The notes: generated from the letters alone by a model not told the origin. A stretch of 64,000 nucleotides of DNA from Myxococcus landrumus (GCF_017301635.1 NZ_CP071091.1:1145001-1209000), one strand, 5' to 3'. Counted from the stretch's first letter, positions 39,001 through 48,088 are shown. Translations and numbers: made by a program.

Positions 39001-42000
39001 GACGATTCCGTGGGAGTTCGAGTCGAGCGAGGACCCGCGGCTCAACGAGTGGTACTTCGGCTACGCCTACGTCGATGACGACAAGCTCAACCGGGGGTTC
39101 CATGGCCGCGACGTGGCGGTCCCCTCGGACTTCTGGCTGAAGACGCCGCCGCTGCAGGTGAGCGCGACCGAGCCGTTCGTCCTCTCCTTCGAGCACGCCT
39201 ACCAGTTCGAGACGAACCAGAGCAACCTCCGCCACTACGACGGCGCCGTCATCGAAATCACCCAGGACGAGGGCGCGACGTGGACCGACATCGGCACGCC
39301 GCTCTACGGTGGCGTGTTGTACAGCGTCCCCGAGGGCACGAATCCGCTGAAGGGGCGCAACGCCCTGGTGAACGTGTCTCCCAACTTCCCCACCCTCATG
39401 CCGGCGACGCTGGACCTGGGGACCACCTACGCGGGCCAGACGGTGCAGATCCGCTTCCGCATCGGCACCGACGATGGCACGAGCGCGGAGGGCTGGACGC
39501 TCGACAACCTGTCCTTCCGAGGCATCGACAACACGCCGTTCACGGGCTTCGTGGCGGACAACAACGTGTGTGTGAACCGTCCGCCGGTCGCCAACGCCGG
39601 GCCGGACCTGACGGTGGATGAGCGCACGCCCGTCACCGTCGCCGGCAGCGGTACGGATGCCGATGGCAACACGCTCACCTATACGTGGACGCAGACGACC
39701 GGCCCCGCCGTCGCGCTGGCCGGAACCGATACTCCGACCGTCACGTTCACGGCCCCGGATGTTCCCGCGGATCGGGACATCGTCCTGCGGCTGCGTGTCT
39801 CGGATGGAACCCTAGCGACCACCGACACCGTGACGGTGCGCGTGCGCAACGTCAACCGGGCGCCCACCGTGAACGCCGGGGTCGACGCCTCCGTCAACGA
39901 GCGAAGCGCCGTCACCTTGTCCGGCTCCGCGAGCGACGTGGACGGCGATGGCCTCACGTACCTGTGGACGCAGGTCTCGGGCACTCCCGTCGCGCTGGCC
40001 GGGTACACGGCGGCCTCCGCCACCTTCACGGCCCCCGAGGTGACCTTCGACACGACCCTCACGTTCCGCCTCGCCGTGTCCGACGGCAAGGTCAGCGTGA
40101 GTGACACCGTCGACGTGATCGTCCTGCACGTCAATCGTCCTCCGGTGGTGACGGCATCGTCGGTGTCCGTGGATGAGCGGAGCACGGCCAGCCTCCTGGC
40201 CACGGCCTCCGACGCGGACGGCGACGCGCTGACGTATTCCTGGAGCCAGGTCTCGGGTTCTCCCGTGACACTGGTGAACGCCGACACCGCGACGGCCTCC
40301 TTCGCGACGGGGGAGGTGGCCACCAACACCGTCCTCGGCTTCCGGGTGACGGTGTCCGATGGCACGGCGGAGGCGTCGCATGACGTGACGGTGGACGTGC
40401 GCCACGTCAACCGCGCGCCGACCGTCAACGCGGGTTTGGATGGCTCGGTGAACGAGCGGGCCCAGGCCACGCTGAGCGGCTCGGCGAGCGACGCGGATGG
40501 CGACAGCCTGACGTACACCTGGGTGCAGATTGCGGGCACGCCGGTGGCGATCTCCAACGCCACGTCGGCGGTGGCCACGTTTGTCGCGCCCGAGACGGTG
40601 ACGGGGGAGACGCTGACCTTCCGCCTCTCCGTGAGCGACGGCAGTGCCCTCGCGAGCGACACGGTGGATGTGCAGGTGTCCCCGGTGAATCGCGCGCCGG
40701 TGGTGACGGCTTCGTCCGCGTCGGCCAACGAGCGGAGCACCGCCTCCATCACCGCCACGGGGGCCGACCCCGATGGCGACTCGCTGACCTACTCCTGGGA
40801 GCGTATCTCCGGTCCGCAGGTGACGCTGGAGAACGCCAACACCGCGACGGTCTCGTTCGCGACGGGCGAGGTGACGGCCGACACGGTCATCACCCTGCGC
40901 GTCACGGTGACCGATGGCACGGCGACGGCGTCGCATGACGTGGCCGTGACGGTGCTCAACGTCAACCGTGCTCCGACGGTGGGCGCGGGTGCGGATGGAT
41001 CCGTGGGCGCGCGCGGGCAGTACACGCTCGCAGGCACGGCGAACGATGCGGATGGCGACAGCCTCACCTACGCTTGGGTGCAGACGTCCGGTACCCCCGT
41101 GGCCCTGGCGGGCGCGACCAGCCTGAACGCCTCGTTCACCGCGCCGGATGGCTCGGGGACGCTCACGTTCCGGCTCCTGGTGAGCGACGGAGTGCACTCG
41201 GTCAGCGACTCCGTGGACGTGGTCGTCGCCGGTGACAACCGTGTGCCCGTGGTGACCGCCTCCGCGGTGACGGCCGACGAGCGGACCACCGTGTCCCTCG
41301 TGGCCCAGGCCACCGACCCGGACGGCGATGCGCTGACGTACACGTGGATCCAAGTGCACGGTGACCCGGTCACCCTGGAGAACGCCAACACCGCGACCGC
41401 GTCGTTCAGAGCGGGTGAGGTGAGCGCCAATGCGGAGCTCACGTTCCGCGTGACGGTGTCCGACGGCACGAACAACGTGAGCAAGGAGGTGACGGTCACG
41501 TTGCGCAACGTGAACCGCGCGCCCGTCGCGAACGCGGGAGTCGCGGCCACGGTCCAGTCGGGGGCCACCGTGACGCTCAATGGCAGCGCGAGCAGCGACC
41601 CCGATGGCACCGCCGTGACGTATCAGTGGACGCAGGTCAGCGGCCCGACGGTGGCGCTGTCCAGTGCCACCGTGGCGCAGCCGACGTTCACCGCGCCGTC
41701 GGTGAGCGCGGAGCGCGACCTGGTGTTCAGCCTGGTGGTGAGCGATGGCGCGGTCAGCAGCGCGGCCTCGCTGGTGGTCCTCACCGTCACCTCCGCGCCC
41801 GTGCCGAACCGGGAGCCGGTGGCCCAGGCCCGCATCATCGTCAACGGGGACCAGACGTCGATGACACTCGACGGCTCTGCCTCCAGCGATGCCGATGGGG
41901 ATGCGCTCACGTACAAGTGGGAGCAGACGGGAGGCCCGCGCGTGACGCTCAACGAGGCGAACAAGGCGGTGATCAGCGTCGATGTTCCCGACCTCGATGG

Positions 42001-42190
42001 CGGCAGCGCCACGTTCACCTTCAAGCTGACGGTGACGGACAGCAAGAACGCCAGCCACAGCGCCACCGCGCAGGCCACGGCGTCCCCGGCGGAGGAGGGC
42101 GGCTGCTCGTCCACCGGTTCGGGTGCTCCGATGGGCATGATGGCGTTGGCGCTGCTCAGCCTGCTGCACCGTCGTCGCCGCTCGAACTGA
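36002..42190 (+). CDS. Secreted M36 (fungalysin-type) metalloprotease with PKD-like repeats and MYXO-CTERM tail
   Basis: A protein of about 2062 residues. I choose GTG 36002 because it gives a signal peptide (MRRLVAKLSGMALVLSGTG, then SMA) with GGGAG upstream. After a propeptide comes the M36 catalytic domain: zinc motif HEWGH at 643-647 and the third ligand E670 in EGWADF. A PA-type insert (CTQLVKITNAQAAGAAGV) interrupts it around residues 500-620. Residues about 1192-2029 are nine PKD/cadherin-like repeats of about 92 residues (NRAPxVxA...DADGDxLTYxW). The end is a MYXO-CTERM tail: GGCSSTGSG, hydrophobic stretch, HRRRR, with the invariant Cys at 2035. It is probably processed and surface-anchored. 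A hairpin follows at 42266-42298. Confidence 0.88.
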   Translation: MRRLVAKLSGMALVLSGTGSMARTLPNYDAYLEAMPTARTSLSRLKPQDADTQVGVTHRDALTGAPRFVWAQGKGGGDSQAKLRPQYAGMAPATAALTQLNDYSDLYGVPSFEAAGARVSAVRELSQGVKVVTVAQEVAGIEVFRHNLKLLMNKANEVVTISGSLSPHVASATASEKLRFTLPATSAIALAYEDLTGKSLDGSLLTGVKRAKKDGRYSHFDLAMYARPLEEGLVAPARSKQIYYVLRDALIPAYYLELETGREDSVESDTYSYVISAQDGRVLSRKNLREDAAFSYRVFADATSPFTPHDGPAGTNATPHPDGTPTVFFPAFVAPSLVTLQNAPFSQNDPWLSAGATVTSGNNVDAYADLATPNGYGAGDLRPTVTAPGVFDRTMQFDIAPNANAEQIAAATTSLFFVNNWLHDWFYDSGFDELAGNAQVDNYGRGGEGGDPVIAQAQDYGGVNNANMSTPADGASPQMQMYLFNGVRHAVLTVNAPATVAGDIAPGVAYQLGPQTFDTTGDVVIAQDPANPAGPLSTDACSPLTNAAEVNGKIAFVDVGTCTQLVKITNAQAAGAAGVLFASDVSDYRANISGTSAAITIPSMRVTRAEGNRIRNAEGLNVRMFREPTLQQDGTIDNIIVAHEWGHYMSNRLIQDAAGLVNNQGRAMGEGWADFTALLMVTRPEDIQVPSNANWNGAYGAAEYATRGNSPASAFFGIRRVTYSSDMAKNALTFRHIADSSALPTTAPTIPGSPNSQVHNSGEVWATMLWEVYTSLLRAHPFEEAQARMKRYLTLGYMQTPYAPTYLEARDAILAGAYVNDPEDAQRIWAAFAKRGAGVDAVAPPSSSRNHEGVVESFRLGASLRMVSAILADDLPTGSCDRDGVLDNGETGRIIITMTNIGSASARDASATVTSRTRGVSIGNGGAVRFPEIPPFGEVTVAIPVSLSGAAPSTTAEFILAFRDEHQATPGDVIETLYAMTNQDEAPGTTKVETVQSNIATIPWEFESSEDPRLNEWYFGYAYVDDDKLNRGFHGRDVAVPSDFWLKTPPLQVSATEPFVLSFEHAYQFETNQSNLRHYDGAVIEITQDEGATWTDIGTPLYGGVLYSVPEGTNPLKGRNALVNVSPNFPTLMPATLDLGTTYAGQTVQIRFRIGTDDGTSAEGWTLDNLSFRGIDNTPFTGFVADNNVCVNRPPVANAGPDLTVDERTPVTVAGSGTDADGNTLTYTWTQTTGPAVALAGTDTPTVTFTAPDVPADRDIVLRLRVSDGTLATTDTVTVRVRNVNRAPTVNAGVDASVNERSAVTLSGSASDVDGDGLTYLWTQVSGTPVALAGYTAASATFTAPEVTFDTTLTFRLAVSDGKVSVSDTVDVIVLHVNRPPVVTASSVSVDERSTASLLATASDADGDALTYSWSQVSGSPVTLVNADTATASFATGEVATNTVLGFRVTVSDGTAEASHDVTVDVRHVNRAPTVNAGLDGSVNERAQATLSGSASDADGDSLTYTWVQIAGTPVAISNATSAVATFVAPETVTGETLTFRLSVSDGSALASDTVDVQVSPVNRAPVVTASSASANERSTASITATGADPDGDSLTYSWERISGPQVTLENANTATVSFATGEVTADTVITLRVTVTDGTATASHDVAVTVLNVNRAPTVGAGADGSVGARGQYTLAGTANDADGDSLTYAWVQTSGTPVALAGATSLNASFTAPDGSGTLTFRLLVSDGVHSVSDSVDVVVAGDNRVPVVTASAVTADERTTVSLVAQATDPDGDALTYTWIQVHGDPVTLENANTATASFRAGEVSANAELTFRVTVSDGTNNVSKEVTVTLRNVNRAPVANAGVAATVQSGATVTLNGSASSDPDGTAVTYQWTQVSGPTVALSSATVAQPTFTAPSVSAERDLVFSLVVSDGAVSSAASLVVLTVTSAPVPNREPVAQARIIVNGDQTSMTLDGSASSDADGDALTYKWEQTGGPRVTLNEANKAVISVDVPDLDGGSATFTFKLTVTDSKNASHSATAQATASPAEEGGCSSTGSGAPMGMMALALLSLLHRRRRSN
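39575..42090 (+). repeat. Nine tandem PKD-like domain repeats, alternating in type
   Basis: Nine units of about 270-280 bases. Units 2, 4 and 6 start with N-R-A-P-T-V-x-A-G and carry a Gly-Ser or Val-Asn-Glu-Arg motif; units 3, 5 and 7 start with N-R-x-P-V-V-T-A-S. The alternation suggests growth by duplication of a two-domain unit. Units 1, 8 and 9 differ more. Confidence 0.75.
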
Positions 42191-42265
42191 GTCGAAGGTG
42201 AAGCTCCGCCGGAGCCGGGTGCCTCACGGGCCTGGCTCCAACGGCCCCTGAAGTCCGAAACGCTG

Positions 42266-42298
42266 ACGGCCGGTCTCCTCTTGTGAGGGGCCGGCCGT
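42266..42298 (+). terminator. Hairpin after the M36 protease gene
   Basis: ACGGCCGG (42266-42273) pairs with CCGGCCGT (42291-42298), with an inner CCTC/GAGG stem. It is followed by TGTTCG only, so termination may be partial. Confidence 0.6.
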
Positions 42299-42466
42299 TG
42301 TTCGTCGGGCGTTCGTTCTCGGGGCGACGTTCGCCCCGCGGGAGCGCACGGACTCGGGGCCGCGACGGTGACTGGTGCACGAATGGCTTCGCGCGAGGCC
42401 AGGGGCCGGACTCTGGTGGGGCAGGCTGGGCAGGCGGGGCTCGAATGGGGTCACCGCCTTCCGGCC

Positions 42467-44866
42467 ATGTACCTATTCGCGTCCGCCGCGCCTCCGTTCC
42501 TGCAAGAGATTGTCGTGTTGATTGCCGCCGGTGCCCTGGTGGCCTACGTCGGCCATCGCTTCCGGTTGGTGCCCATTGTGGGCTTCCTGCTCGCGGGGGC
42601 ATTGATTGGTCCCAACTCGCTGGGACTGGTGAAGGACCTGGAGTTGGTGAACTCGGCCGCGGAGCTGGGTGTCATCCTCCTGCTCTTCAGCATCGGCCTC
42701 GAGTTCAGCCTGGAGAAGCTGTCCCGGCTGAAGAAGCTCTTGTTTGGCGGAGGAGGGCTCCAGGTGGGGCTCGCCTCCGTGGGCATGATGGGCCTGCTCA
42801 TGTTGTTCGGTGTGGCGTGGCGCCCCGCGCTCTTCACGGGCTTCCTGGTGGCGCTGTCCTCCACGGCCATCGTCTTGAAGCTGCTGGGGGACCGGGGCGA
42901 GACGTCCTCCGAAGTGGGGCAGGTGTCCCTGGGCCTGCTCATCTTCCAGGACCTCGCCGTGGTGATGATGGTGCTGCTGGTGCCCGTGCTCTCGGGGATC
43001 GGGGACACGCCGTGGCACTTCGTCGGGGCCTTTGGCAAGGCGCTGGGCATCATCATCGCCGTGCTCGTCGTGGCGCGGCGGTTGATGCCGCGCTTGCTGG
43101 AAGTGGTGGCGCGCACCTGCTCACCAGAGCTGTTCCTGCTCACTGTCATCGCCGTGTGTTTCGGCACGGCGTACCTCACCAGCCTCGCGGGAGTGAGCGT
43201 CTCGCTGGGGGCCTTCCTCGCGGGCCTGGTGGTGAGCGAGAGCCGCTTCAGCGAGCACGCCTTCGGCGAAATCCTCCCGCTCCAGATTCTCTTCAGCGCG
43301 ACGTTCTTCGTCTCCGTGGGCATGCTGCTGGACGCGGGGTTCCTCGTGCGGCACCTGCCCGAGGTGCTGCTGGCCATTGTCGCGGTGCTCCTGGTCAAGG
43401 TGGTGACGACGGGCATCAGCGTGCTGGCGCTGGGCTATCGCGCACCGGTGGCGGTGGAGGCCTCGCTGCTGCTGGCCCAGGTAGGGGAATTCTCGTTCGT
43501 GCTGGAGCGCAGCGGCCGGAAGCTGGGGCTGTTTCCAGCGGGCATTCCCGATGGCTCCCATGCCTTCATCGCGGCCACGGTGATGTTGATGGTGTTCACG
43601 CCGCTGCTGTCCCGACTGGGCGTCTGGGCAGGAGGAAAGCTCAAGCAGCGTCGCCAGCTCGCCGTCGCCCAGGGCGGGCCGACGACGGATGAAGCCGAGG
43701 CGCTCGCCGCCGAGTCCTTCGCTCGCTTCGAGAACCACGCCATCGTCGCGGGCTACGGAGAAGGCGCGCGGAGGCTGTCCCGGGTGTTGCGAGGCTCAGG
43801 CATTCCCTTCCTCGTCACCACCCTGAGCCCACAGGGGGCGAACGAGGCCGAGGCCGAGGGCCTGTCCGTGCTGCGAGGAGACTATGCCCGCCAGCGCACG
43901 CTGCGCGTCGCGGGAGTCCAGCGCGCCAAGCTCCTGCTTGTCGTGGATGACGACGCGAGCAGGGCGCGGCACGTGGTCGCCGTGGCGCGGATGGAGAACC
44001 CGACGTTGCGGCTCGTGGCGCGGGTCCGCATGGTCTCGGAGGTGGACCCCGTGCGCTCGGCCGGAGCGGACGTCGTGGTCTGCGAGGAGATGGAGGGACT
44101 GGTGGCGGTGTTGACCTCGGTGCTCGAGGACTATCGCCAGTCGCCAAGGGACATCGAAGACAACGAGGACGCCGTGCGCCGCTCGGGCTATGCGGCGCTG
44201 AGGCAGCCGCTCTCACTCGAGAAGCCGCTGCTCATCTGCGCGCTGGAGGAGGGCTGCCTGAGCTGGCGCAAGGTGACGATTCGCCCTGGCGCACCCGTGG
44301 TCGGCGCGTCGGTGGAGACGCTGGTCCAGCGCGCGGGAGGAGCCCTCAAGCTCCTGGAGCTGCGGCGCGACGACGAGGTGCTGTCCCATGTGACGGAGCA
44401 CACGCGCATCGAAGCGGGGGACGAGCTCTCGCTCAAGGGGTCGGCAGAGGCCTTCGAGCGCGTCGCAGAGCTGTTTCGGGCGCCCTCACCGGAGGGACTC
44501 GAAGCCGAGGCCGAGCGAGCCGCGACCGTTGCGCCGCCTCGCACGGCGGCCGAGCTCATCGACACGGAGGCAACGTATGAATTCCGTCCTCGAACGGGCA
44601 CGGGGCCATGTCTCCATTTGGACCAGCTTCGCCCGGTACGTCCTCGCACCCGAGGCTGTGAGGAGTGCCTCAAGCTCCACGACACGTGGGTCCACCTCCG
44701 CCTGTGTTTGACGTGCGGGAAGGTGGGGTGCTGCGACGACTCCAAGAACAAACACGCGACGCGGCACTTCCACGAAACGGCCCATCCGCTCATCTGCTCG
44801 CTCGAGCCGGGCGAGCAGTGGGGTTGGTGCTACGTGGACAAGGTCCAGCTCGAGCGCGAGCCTTGA
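42467..44866 (+). CDS. Kef-type K+/H+ antiporter with TrkA domains and a UBP zinc finger
   Basis: A CPA2-family transporter of about 799 residues. The N-terminal half has about 12 membrane segments (GHRFRLVPIVGFLLAGALIG, IGLEFSLEKLSRLKKLLFGG, TYLTSLAGVSVSLGAFLAG-type motifs). A TrkA-N Rossmann domain (HAIVAGYGEGARRLSRVLRG) and a TrkA-C domain (LELRRDDEVLSHVTEHTRIE) follow, which usually sense NAD(H) or nucleotides. Residues about 715-795 form a UBP-type zinc finger (CLHLDQL, CEECLKL, CLTCGKVGCCDDS, HFHETAHPLICSLE). I start at ATG 42467 because upstream in-frame ATGs add a non-family tail. The stop is two bases from the convergent patatin stop. Confidence 0.85.
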   Translation: MYLFASAAPPFLQEIVVLIAAGALVAYVGHRFRLVPIVGFLLAGALIGPNSLGLVKDLELVNSAAELGVILLLFSIGLEFSLEKLSRLKKLLFGGGGLQVGLASVGMMGLLMLFGVAWRPALFTGFLVALSSTAIVLKLLGDRGETSSEVGQVSLGLLIFQDLAVVMMVLLVPVLSGIGDTPWHFVGAFGKALGIIIAVLVVARRLMPRLLEVVARTCSPELFLLTVIAVCFGTAYLTSLAGVSVSLGAFLAGLVVSESRFSEHAFGEILPLQILFSATFFVSVGMLLDAGFLVRHLPEVLLAIVAVLLVKVVTTGISVLALGYRAPVAVEASLLLAQVGEFSFVLERSGRKLGLFPAGIPDGSHAFIAATVMLMVFTPLLSRLGVWAGGKLKQRRQLAVAQGGPTTDEAEALAAESFARFENHAIVAGYGEGARRLSRVLRGSGIPFLVTTLSPQGANEAEAEGLSVLRGDYARQRTLRVAGVQRAKLLLVVDDDASRARHVVAVARMENPTLRLVARVRMVSEVDPVRSAGADVVVCEEMEGLVAVLTSVLEDYRQSPRDIEDNEDAVRRSGYAALRQPLSLEKPLLICALEEGCLSWRKVTIRPGAPVVGASVETLVQRAGGALKLLELRRDDEVLSHVTEHTRIEAGDELSLKGSAEAFERVAELFRAPSPEGLEAEAERAATVAPPRTAAELIDTEATYEFRPRTGTGPCLHLDQLRPVRPRTRGCEECLKLHDTWVHLRLCLTCGKVGCCDDSKNKHATRHFHETAHPLICSLEPGEQWGWCYVDKVQLEREP

Positions 44867-44868
44867 CG

Positions 44869-45927
44869 TCAGAGGGGGCGCACGTGCTCGGCGAATCGGC
44901 CCGTGGCGAGGAGCTCCTGAAGCTCGTCTCCCATGCGCTCGCTCTCGATGACCACCTGGTTCCAGGCGCGGATTCGCTCGTTGTCGGTCATCGTCTCGAA
45001 GTCGGTGCGGTCCGGAATCTTTCCACCCGGCAGCCTCGCCACCAGCTCAGGAGAAGGGGAGATGAGCAGGGCCCTGCGGAAGTTCTCGGGCCGCGCGCGG
45101 CGCCAGCGCAGTGGCTTGTCGAACCATCCCGGCACCACGTAGGGGTAGAAGTGGGGATAGAGAACCAGACCCTCGCCCGGGCCGAAGTTCATGTCCAGGT
45201 GGTAGTCGATGACACCGCCATCTCGGTACACGCCCGGGTGCGCGCCAGGGATGCGCACACCACTCAACACCAGCGGGATGGAGCCCGAGGCGATGAGCGC
45301 GGACTTGAGGTTCTGCGCCGTCAGGGGCAGGTGGTCCGAGGGCAAGTCACTCCATGACGAGAAGGGGCTGGTGTCGCCCGCCGTGTCGAAGATGACGCGG
45401 CGCAGGTGGAGGCTCAGGCTCTTGCGGCTCAGCACGTTCCCCATCGCGCACAGCGTCAGCCCCAGCATCTGAACGCGCGGATGCTCCGCCGCCAGCGGGC
45501 CTCGGCAGAGGGCGGTGATGATGTGCAGCCGCGCCCACGGATGGCGGATGATTTCCTCCACGCCGTCGTCACCGAGGAGCGCGTCGAGGATGCGGTCGCT
45601 CATCTCGCTCACCACCGCGGGTGAGGGCTTCGGGGGATAGCGCTGGTCGATGTACGCGGCCTCGAACCGGCGAAGCGCCGACACGGGGTCCTTCTGGGCC
45701 ACGCAGGCCAGCCTCCAGCTTCCGATGGAGCTGCCAATCAGATGCAAGGGGCGGGTGCGGTCCTTGAACAGGTCTCCGAACAAGGCGCGGTCCAACCCGG
45801 CCAGCACCAGCCACTTGGGGCCACCGGAAGCCCCGGGTACGACATCCACATCTTCGCCACGGAGTCCTCGCTCACGAAGGAGCCGCAGCGCGTCAGGTCC
45901 CGCCAGAAGGGTCAGGTTCGCAGCCAT
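44869..45927 (-). CDS. Patatin-like phospholipase
   Basis: A 352-residue patatin-fold lipid hydrolase. The oxyanion-hole motif is PGASGGPKW near residue 31, the nucleophile elbow is G-S-S67-I-G at 65-69, and the catalytic aspartate lies in YRDGGVIDYH. It lacks a signal peptide. I use ATG 45927 (MAANLTLLAGPDALRLLRER), which fits the family start; the frame is open further upstream, but that stretch would overlap the divergent amidase gene. It is divergent from the amidase by 106 bases and convergent with the antiporter gene. Substrate is unknown; membrane phospholipids are likely. Confidence 0.82.
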   Translation of the reverse strand: MAANLTLLAGPDALRLLRERGLRGEDVDVVPGASGGPKWLVLAGLDRALFGDLFKDRTRPLHLIGSSIGSWRLACVAQKDPVSALRRFEAAYIDQRYPPKPSPAVVSEMSDRILDALLGDDGVEEIIRHPWARLHIITALCRGPLAAEHPRVQMLGLTLCAMGNVLSRKSLSLHLRRVIFDTAGDTSPFSSWSDLPSDHLPLTAQNLKSALIASGSIPLVLSGVRIPGAHPGVYRDGGVIDYHLDMNFGPGEGLVLYPHFYPYVVPGWFDKPLRWRRARPENFRRALLISPSPELVARLPGGKIPDRTDFETMTDNERIRAWNQVVIESERMGDELQELLATGRFAEHVRPL

Positions 45928-46033
45928 CGTGAGGCGGCACCGTAACAGGCGGGTCGCGGAGGCGCGGCACTTCCATGCGGACCCGCCCGGCTTGCGACAG
46001 TCCATGGAGCGCTGCTGTACTGCGCATGACTCC

Positions 46034-47698
46034 ATGAAAAAGCCCACACCCCCGGGTCCCCGCTCCCTCGACTTGAGCCGCCGCTCCTTTCTAGGGGGCA
46101 CGGCCGCCGCGGCGGCACTCGCCTCGCTGGATGCCTCCGCGAGCCCTGGAGGTCAGGCCCCCCCGGTCAACACTTTCGAGCTGGAGGAGGTCACGCTCTC
46201 CGACCTCCAGACCGGAATGCGGGAGGGACGCTTCACCGCGCACGGCCTCGCGGAGCGCTATCTGGCGCGCATCGCGGCGGTGGACCGCGTCGGGCCCATG
46301 CCGCTGGCGTCGGTCATCGAACTGAATCCAGACGCGCTCGCCATCGCCCAGTCGCTGGACATGGAGCGGCGGGAGAAGGGGGCTCGCGGTCCGCTGCACG
46401 GCATCCCCGTGCTCATCAAGGACAACATCGCCACCGCCGACAAGATGCAGACCACCGCGGGCTCGCTCGCGCTGGTGGGCGCGGTGCCCTCGAAGGACGC
46501 CTTCCTCGTCGAACGTCTGCGCGCGGCGGGCGCGGTCATCCTGGGGAAGACGAACCTGAGCGAGTGGGCCAACTTCCGCTCCACGCGTTCCTCGAGTGGC
46601 TGGAGTGGTCGCGGCGGTCAGTGCCGCAATCCCTACGCGCTGGACAGGACACCCTCGGGCTCCAGCTCGGGCTCCGGCGCGGCCACCGCGGCGAACCTCT
46701 GCGCCGTGTCCGTGGGCACGGAGACGGATGGCTCCATCGTCTCTCCCTCGGCGGCGTGTTCGCTCGTGGGGCTCAAGCCCACGGTGGGGCTGGTCAGCCG
46801 CTCGGGCATCATCCCCATCTCACACAGCCAGGACACGGCGGGGCCCATGGCGCGCACGGTCGCGGATGCCGCCGCGCTGCTCACGGTGCTCGCGGGCGTG
46901 GATGCCTCCGATGCCGCGACGGCCGCGAGCCAGGGACACACGGGCCTGGACTACACGCGCTTCCTCGATGCCGATGGCCTGAAGGGCGCGCGCATCGGAG
47001 TCCCTCGCGAGCGTTTCTTCGGCTACCACGCCGCCACGGATGCGCTGGTGGAGCAGGCCCTGGAGGACATGCGGTCCAAGGGTGCCATCATCATCGACCC
47101 CGCGCCCATTCCGAACCTGCCCCGGCTGGATGAGCCCGAGTTCGAGGTGATGCTGTACGAGTTCAAGGCCGGCATCGAAGCGTGGCTCGCGAGCGTGGGG
47201 GCGAGGACGAAGCTGCGCACGCTCGCGGACCTCATCCGCTTCAACGAGGAGAACCAGGACGCGGAGATGCCGTACTTCGGCCAGGAGGTGTTCCGTCAGG
47301 CGCAGGCCCGAGGGCCGCTCTCCGACGCGAAGTACCGCAAGGCCCTGGCCGCCTGCCGGAGGCTGTCGCGCTCGCAGGGGTTGGACGCGGTGATGCGCAA
47401 GCACCAACTCGACGCGCTCGTCGCGCCCACGCAGGCGCCGCCGGGACTCATCGACCTGGTGAACGGCGACCACTGGCTGGGCAGCAGCTCCACACCCGCG
47501 GCGGTGTCGGGCTACGCCACGCTCACCGTGCCCGCGGGTTATGTGAGAGGACTTCCCGTGGGCCTGTCGTTCATCGGCGGTGCCTGGAGCGAGCCGACCT
47601 TGCTCAAGCTCGCCTACTCCTACGAGCAGGCCACCCGGCACCGGCGGCCGCCCGGTTTCATTCCCACCGCGGACCTGCGACTCGTCGCGGGTCGCTAG
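46034..47698 (+). CDS. Tat-exported amidase-signature family protein
   Basis: A 554-residue amidase with a Tat-type signal: SRRSFLGGTAAAAALASLDA following a short N-region. The amidase-signature catalytic triad is visible: Lys in VLIKDNIAT, the cis-Ser in the GSSSGSGAATAAN loop and the nucleophile Ser in ETDGSIVSPSAA. LVGLKPTVGLVSRSGIIPIS is typical of the family. It should hydrolyse an amide in the periplasm; the substrate is unknown. Start ATG 46034 has no clear Shine-Dalgarno. It converges with the DUF1330 gene, 18 bases apart. Confidence 0.88.
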   Translation: MKKPTPPGPRSLDLSRRSFLGGTAAAAALASLDASASPGGQAPPVNTFELEEVTLSDLQTGMREGRFTAHGLAERYLARIAAVDRVGPMPLASVIELNPDALAIAQSLDMERREKGARGPLHGIPVLIKDNIATADKMQTTAGSLALVGAVPSKDAFLVERLRAAGAVILGKTNLSEWANFRSTRSSSGWSGRGGQCRNPYALDRTPSGSSSGSGAATAANLCAVSVGTETDGSIVSPSAACSLVGLKPTVGLVSRSGIIPISHSQDTAGPMARTVADAAALLTVLAGVDASDAATAASQGHTGLDYTRFLDADGLKGARIGVPRERFFGYHAATDALVEQALEDMRSKGAIIIDPAPIPNLPRLDEPEFEVMLYEFKAGIEAWLASVGARTKLRTLADLIRFNEENQDAEMPYFGQEVFRQAQARGPLSDAKYRKALAACRRLSRSQGLDAVMRKHQLDALVAPTQAPPGLIDLVNGDHWLGSSSTPAAVSGYATLTVPAGYVRGLPVGLSFIGGAWSEPTLLKLAYSYEQATRHRRPPGFIPTADLRLVAGR

Positions 47699-47716
47699 GT
47701 CCGCCCGCGCTGCTGC

Positions 47717-48088
47717 TCAGGGCGAGGCGGCCCAGGGAATGGTCGCCTGCATCACCGCCTCATGCAGCGCGGCGGTGCGCAGGTGGGTGAAGCGTTGGTA
47801 CTCGGGGTCGCCCACCATCTCGAGGAACGCGGCCCGGCTGGGATAGCGCACCAGCATCACCGCGTCCCACGTCTGTCCCGGGTCCGCCACCAGCGCGGTG
47901 GAGCCATCTCCCGCGTAGAGGGGCTGTGCGCCGGCCTTGAGCATGAAGGGCATGACGGCGGTCGCGTACTCCGCGAACGAGGCGCGGCCTCCCTCCTTGA
48001 ATCGCACCAGGTTCAACATCACCAGCGGCCCCCCCGGGTCTTCCTGGATGAATTTCTGAATGTCGGTGCCCTGCGGATCAACGGCCAC
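47717..48088 (-). CDS. DUF1330 family protein
   Basis: A 123-residue dimeric ferredoxin-like-fold protein. The core GPLVMLNLVRFKEGG, then YAGDGSTALVADPGQTWDAVMLVRYPSRAAFLEMV, then DPEYQRFTHLRTAAL is diagnostic of DUF1330. I place the start at GTG 48088, four bases after AGGAGG; an in-frame ATG at 48124 lies upstream of that site. Function of the family is unknown. It follows the lipoprotein protease gene on the same strand but is separated from it by a strong terminator at 48248-48276. Confidence 0.82.
   Translation of the reverse strand: MAVDPQGTDIQKFIQEDPGGPLVMLNLVRFKEGGRASFAEYATAVMPFMLKAGAQPLYAGDGSTALVADPGQTWDAVMLVRYPSRAAFLEMVGDPEYQRFTHLRTAALHEAVMQATIPWAASP

Noticed and set aside
39575-42090. 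Tandem repeats considered as a CRISPR-like or satellite array
   Set aside because: The units are about 275 bases, diverged, in frame and encode PKD-like domains of one protein.
44869-46101. Longer form of the patatin gene extending to 46101
   Set aside because: The extra 58 residues overlap the divergent amidase start region and do not resemble the patatin N-terminus.
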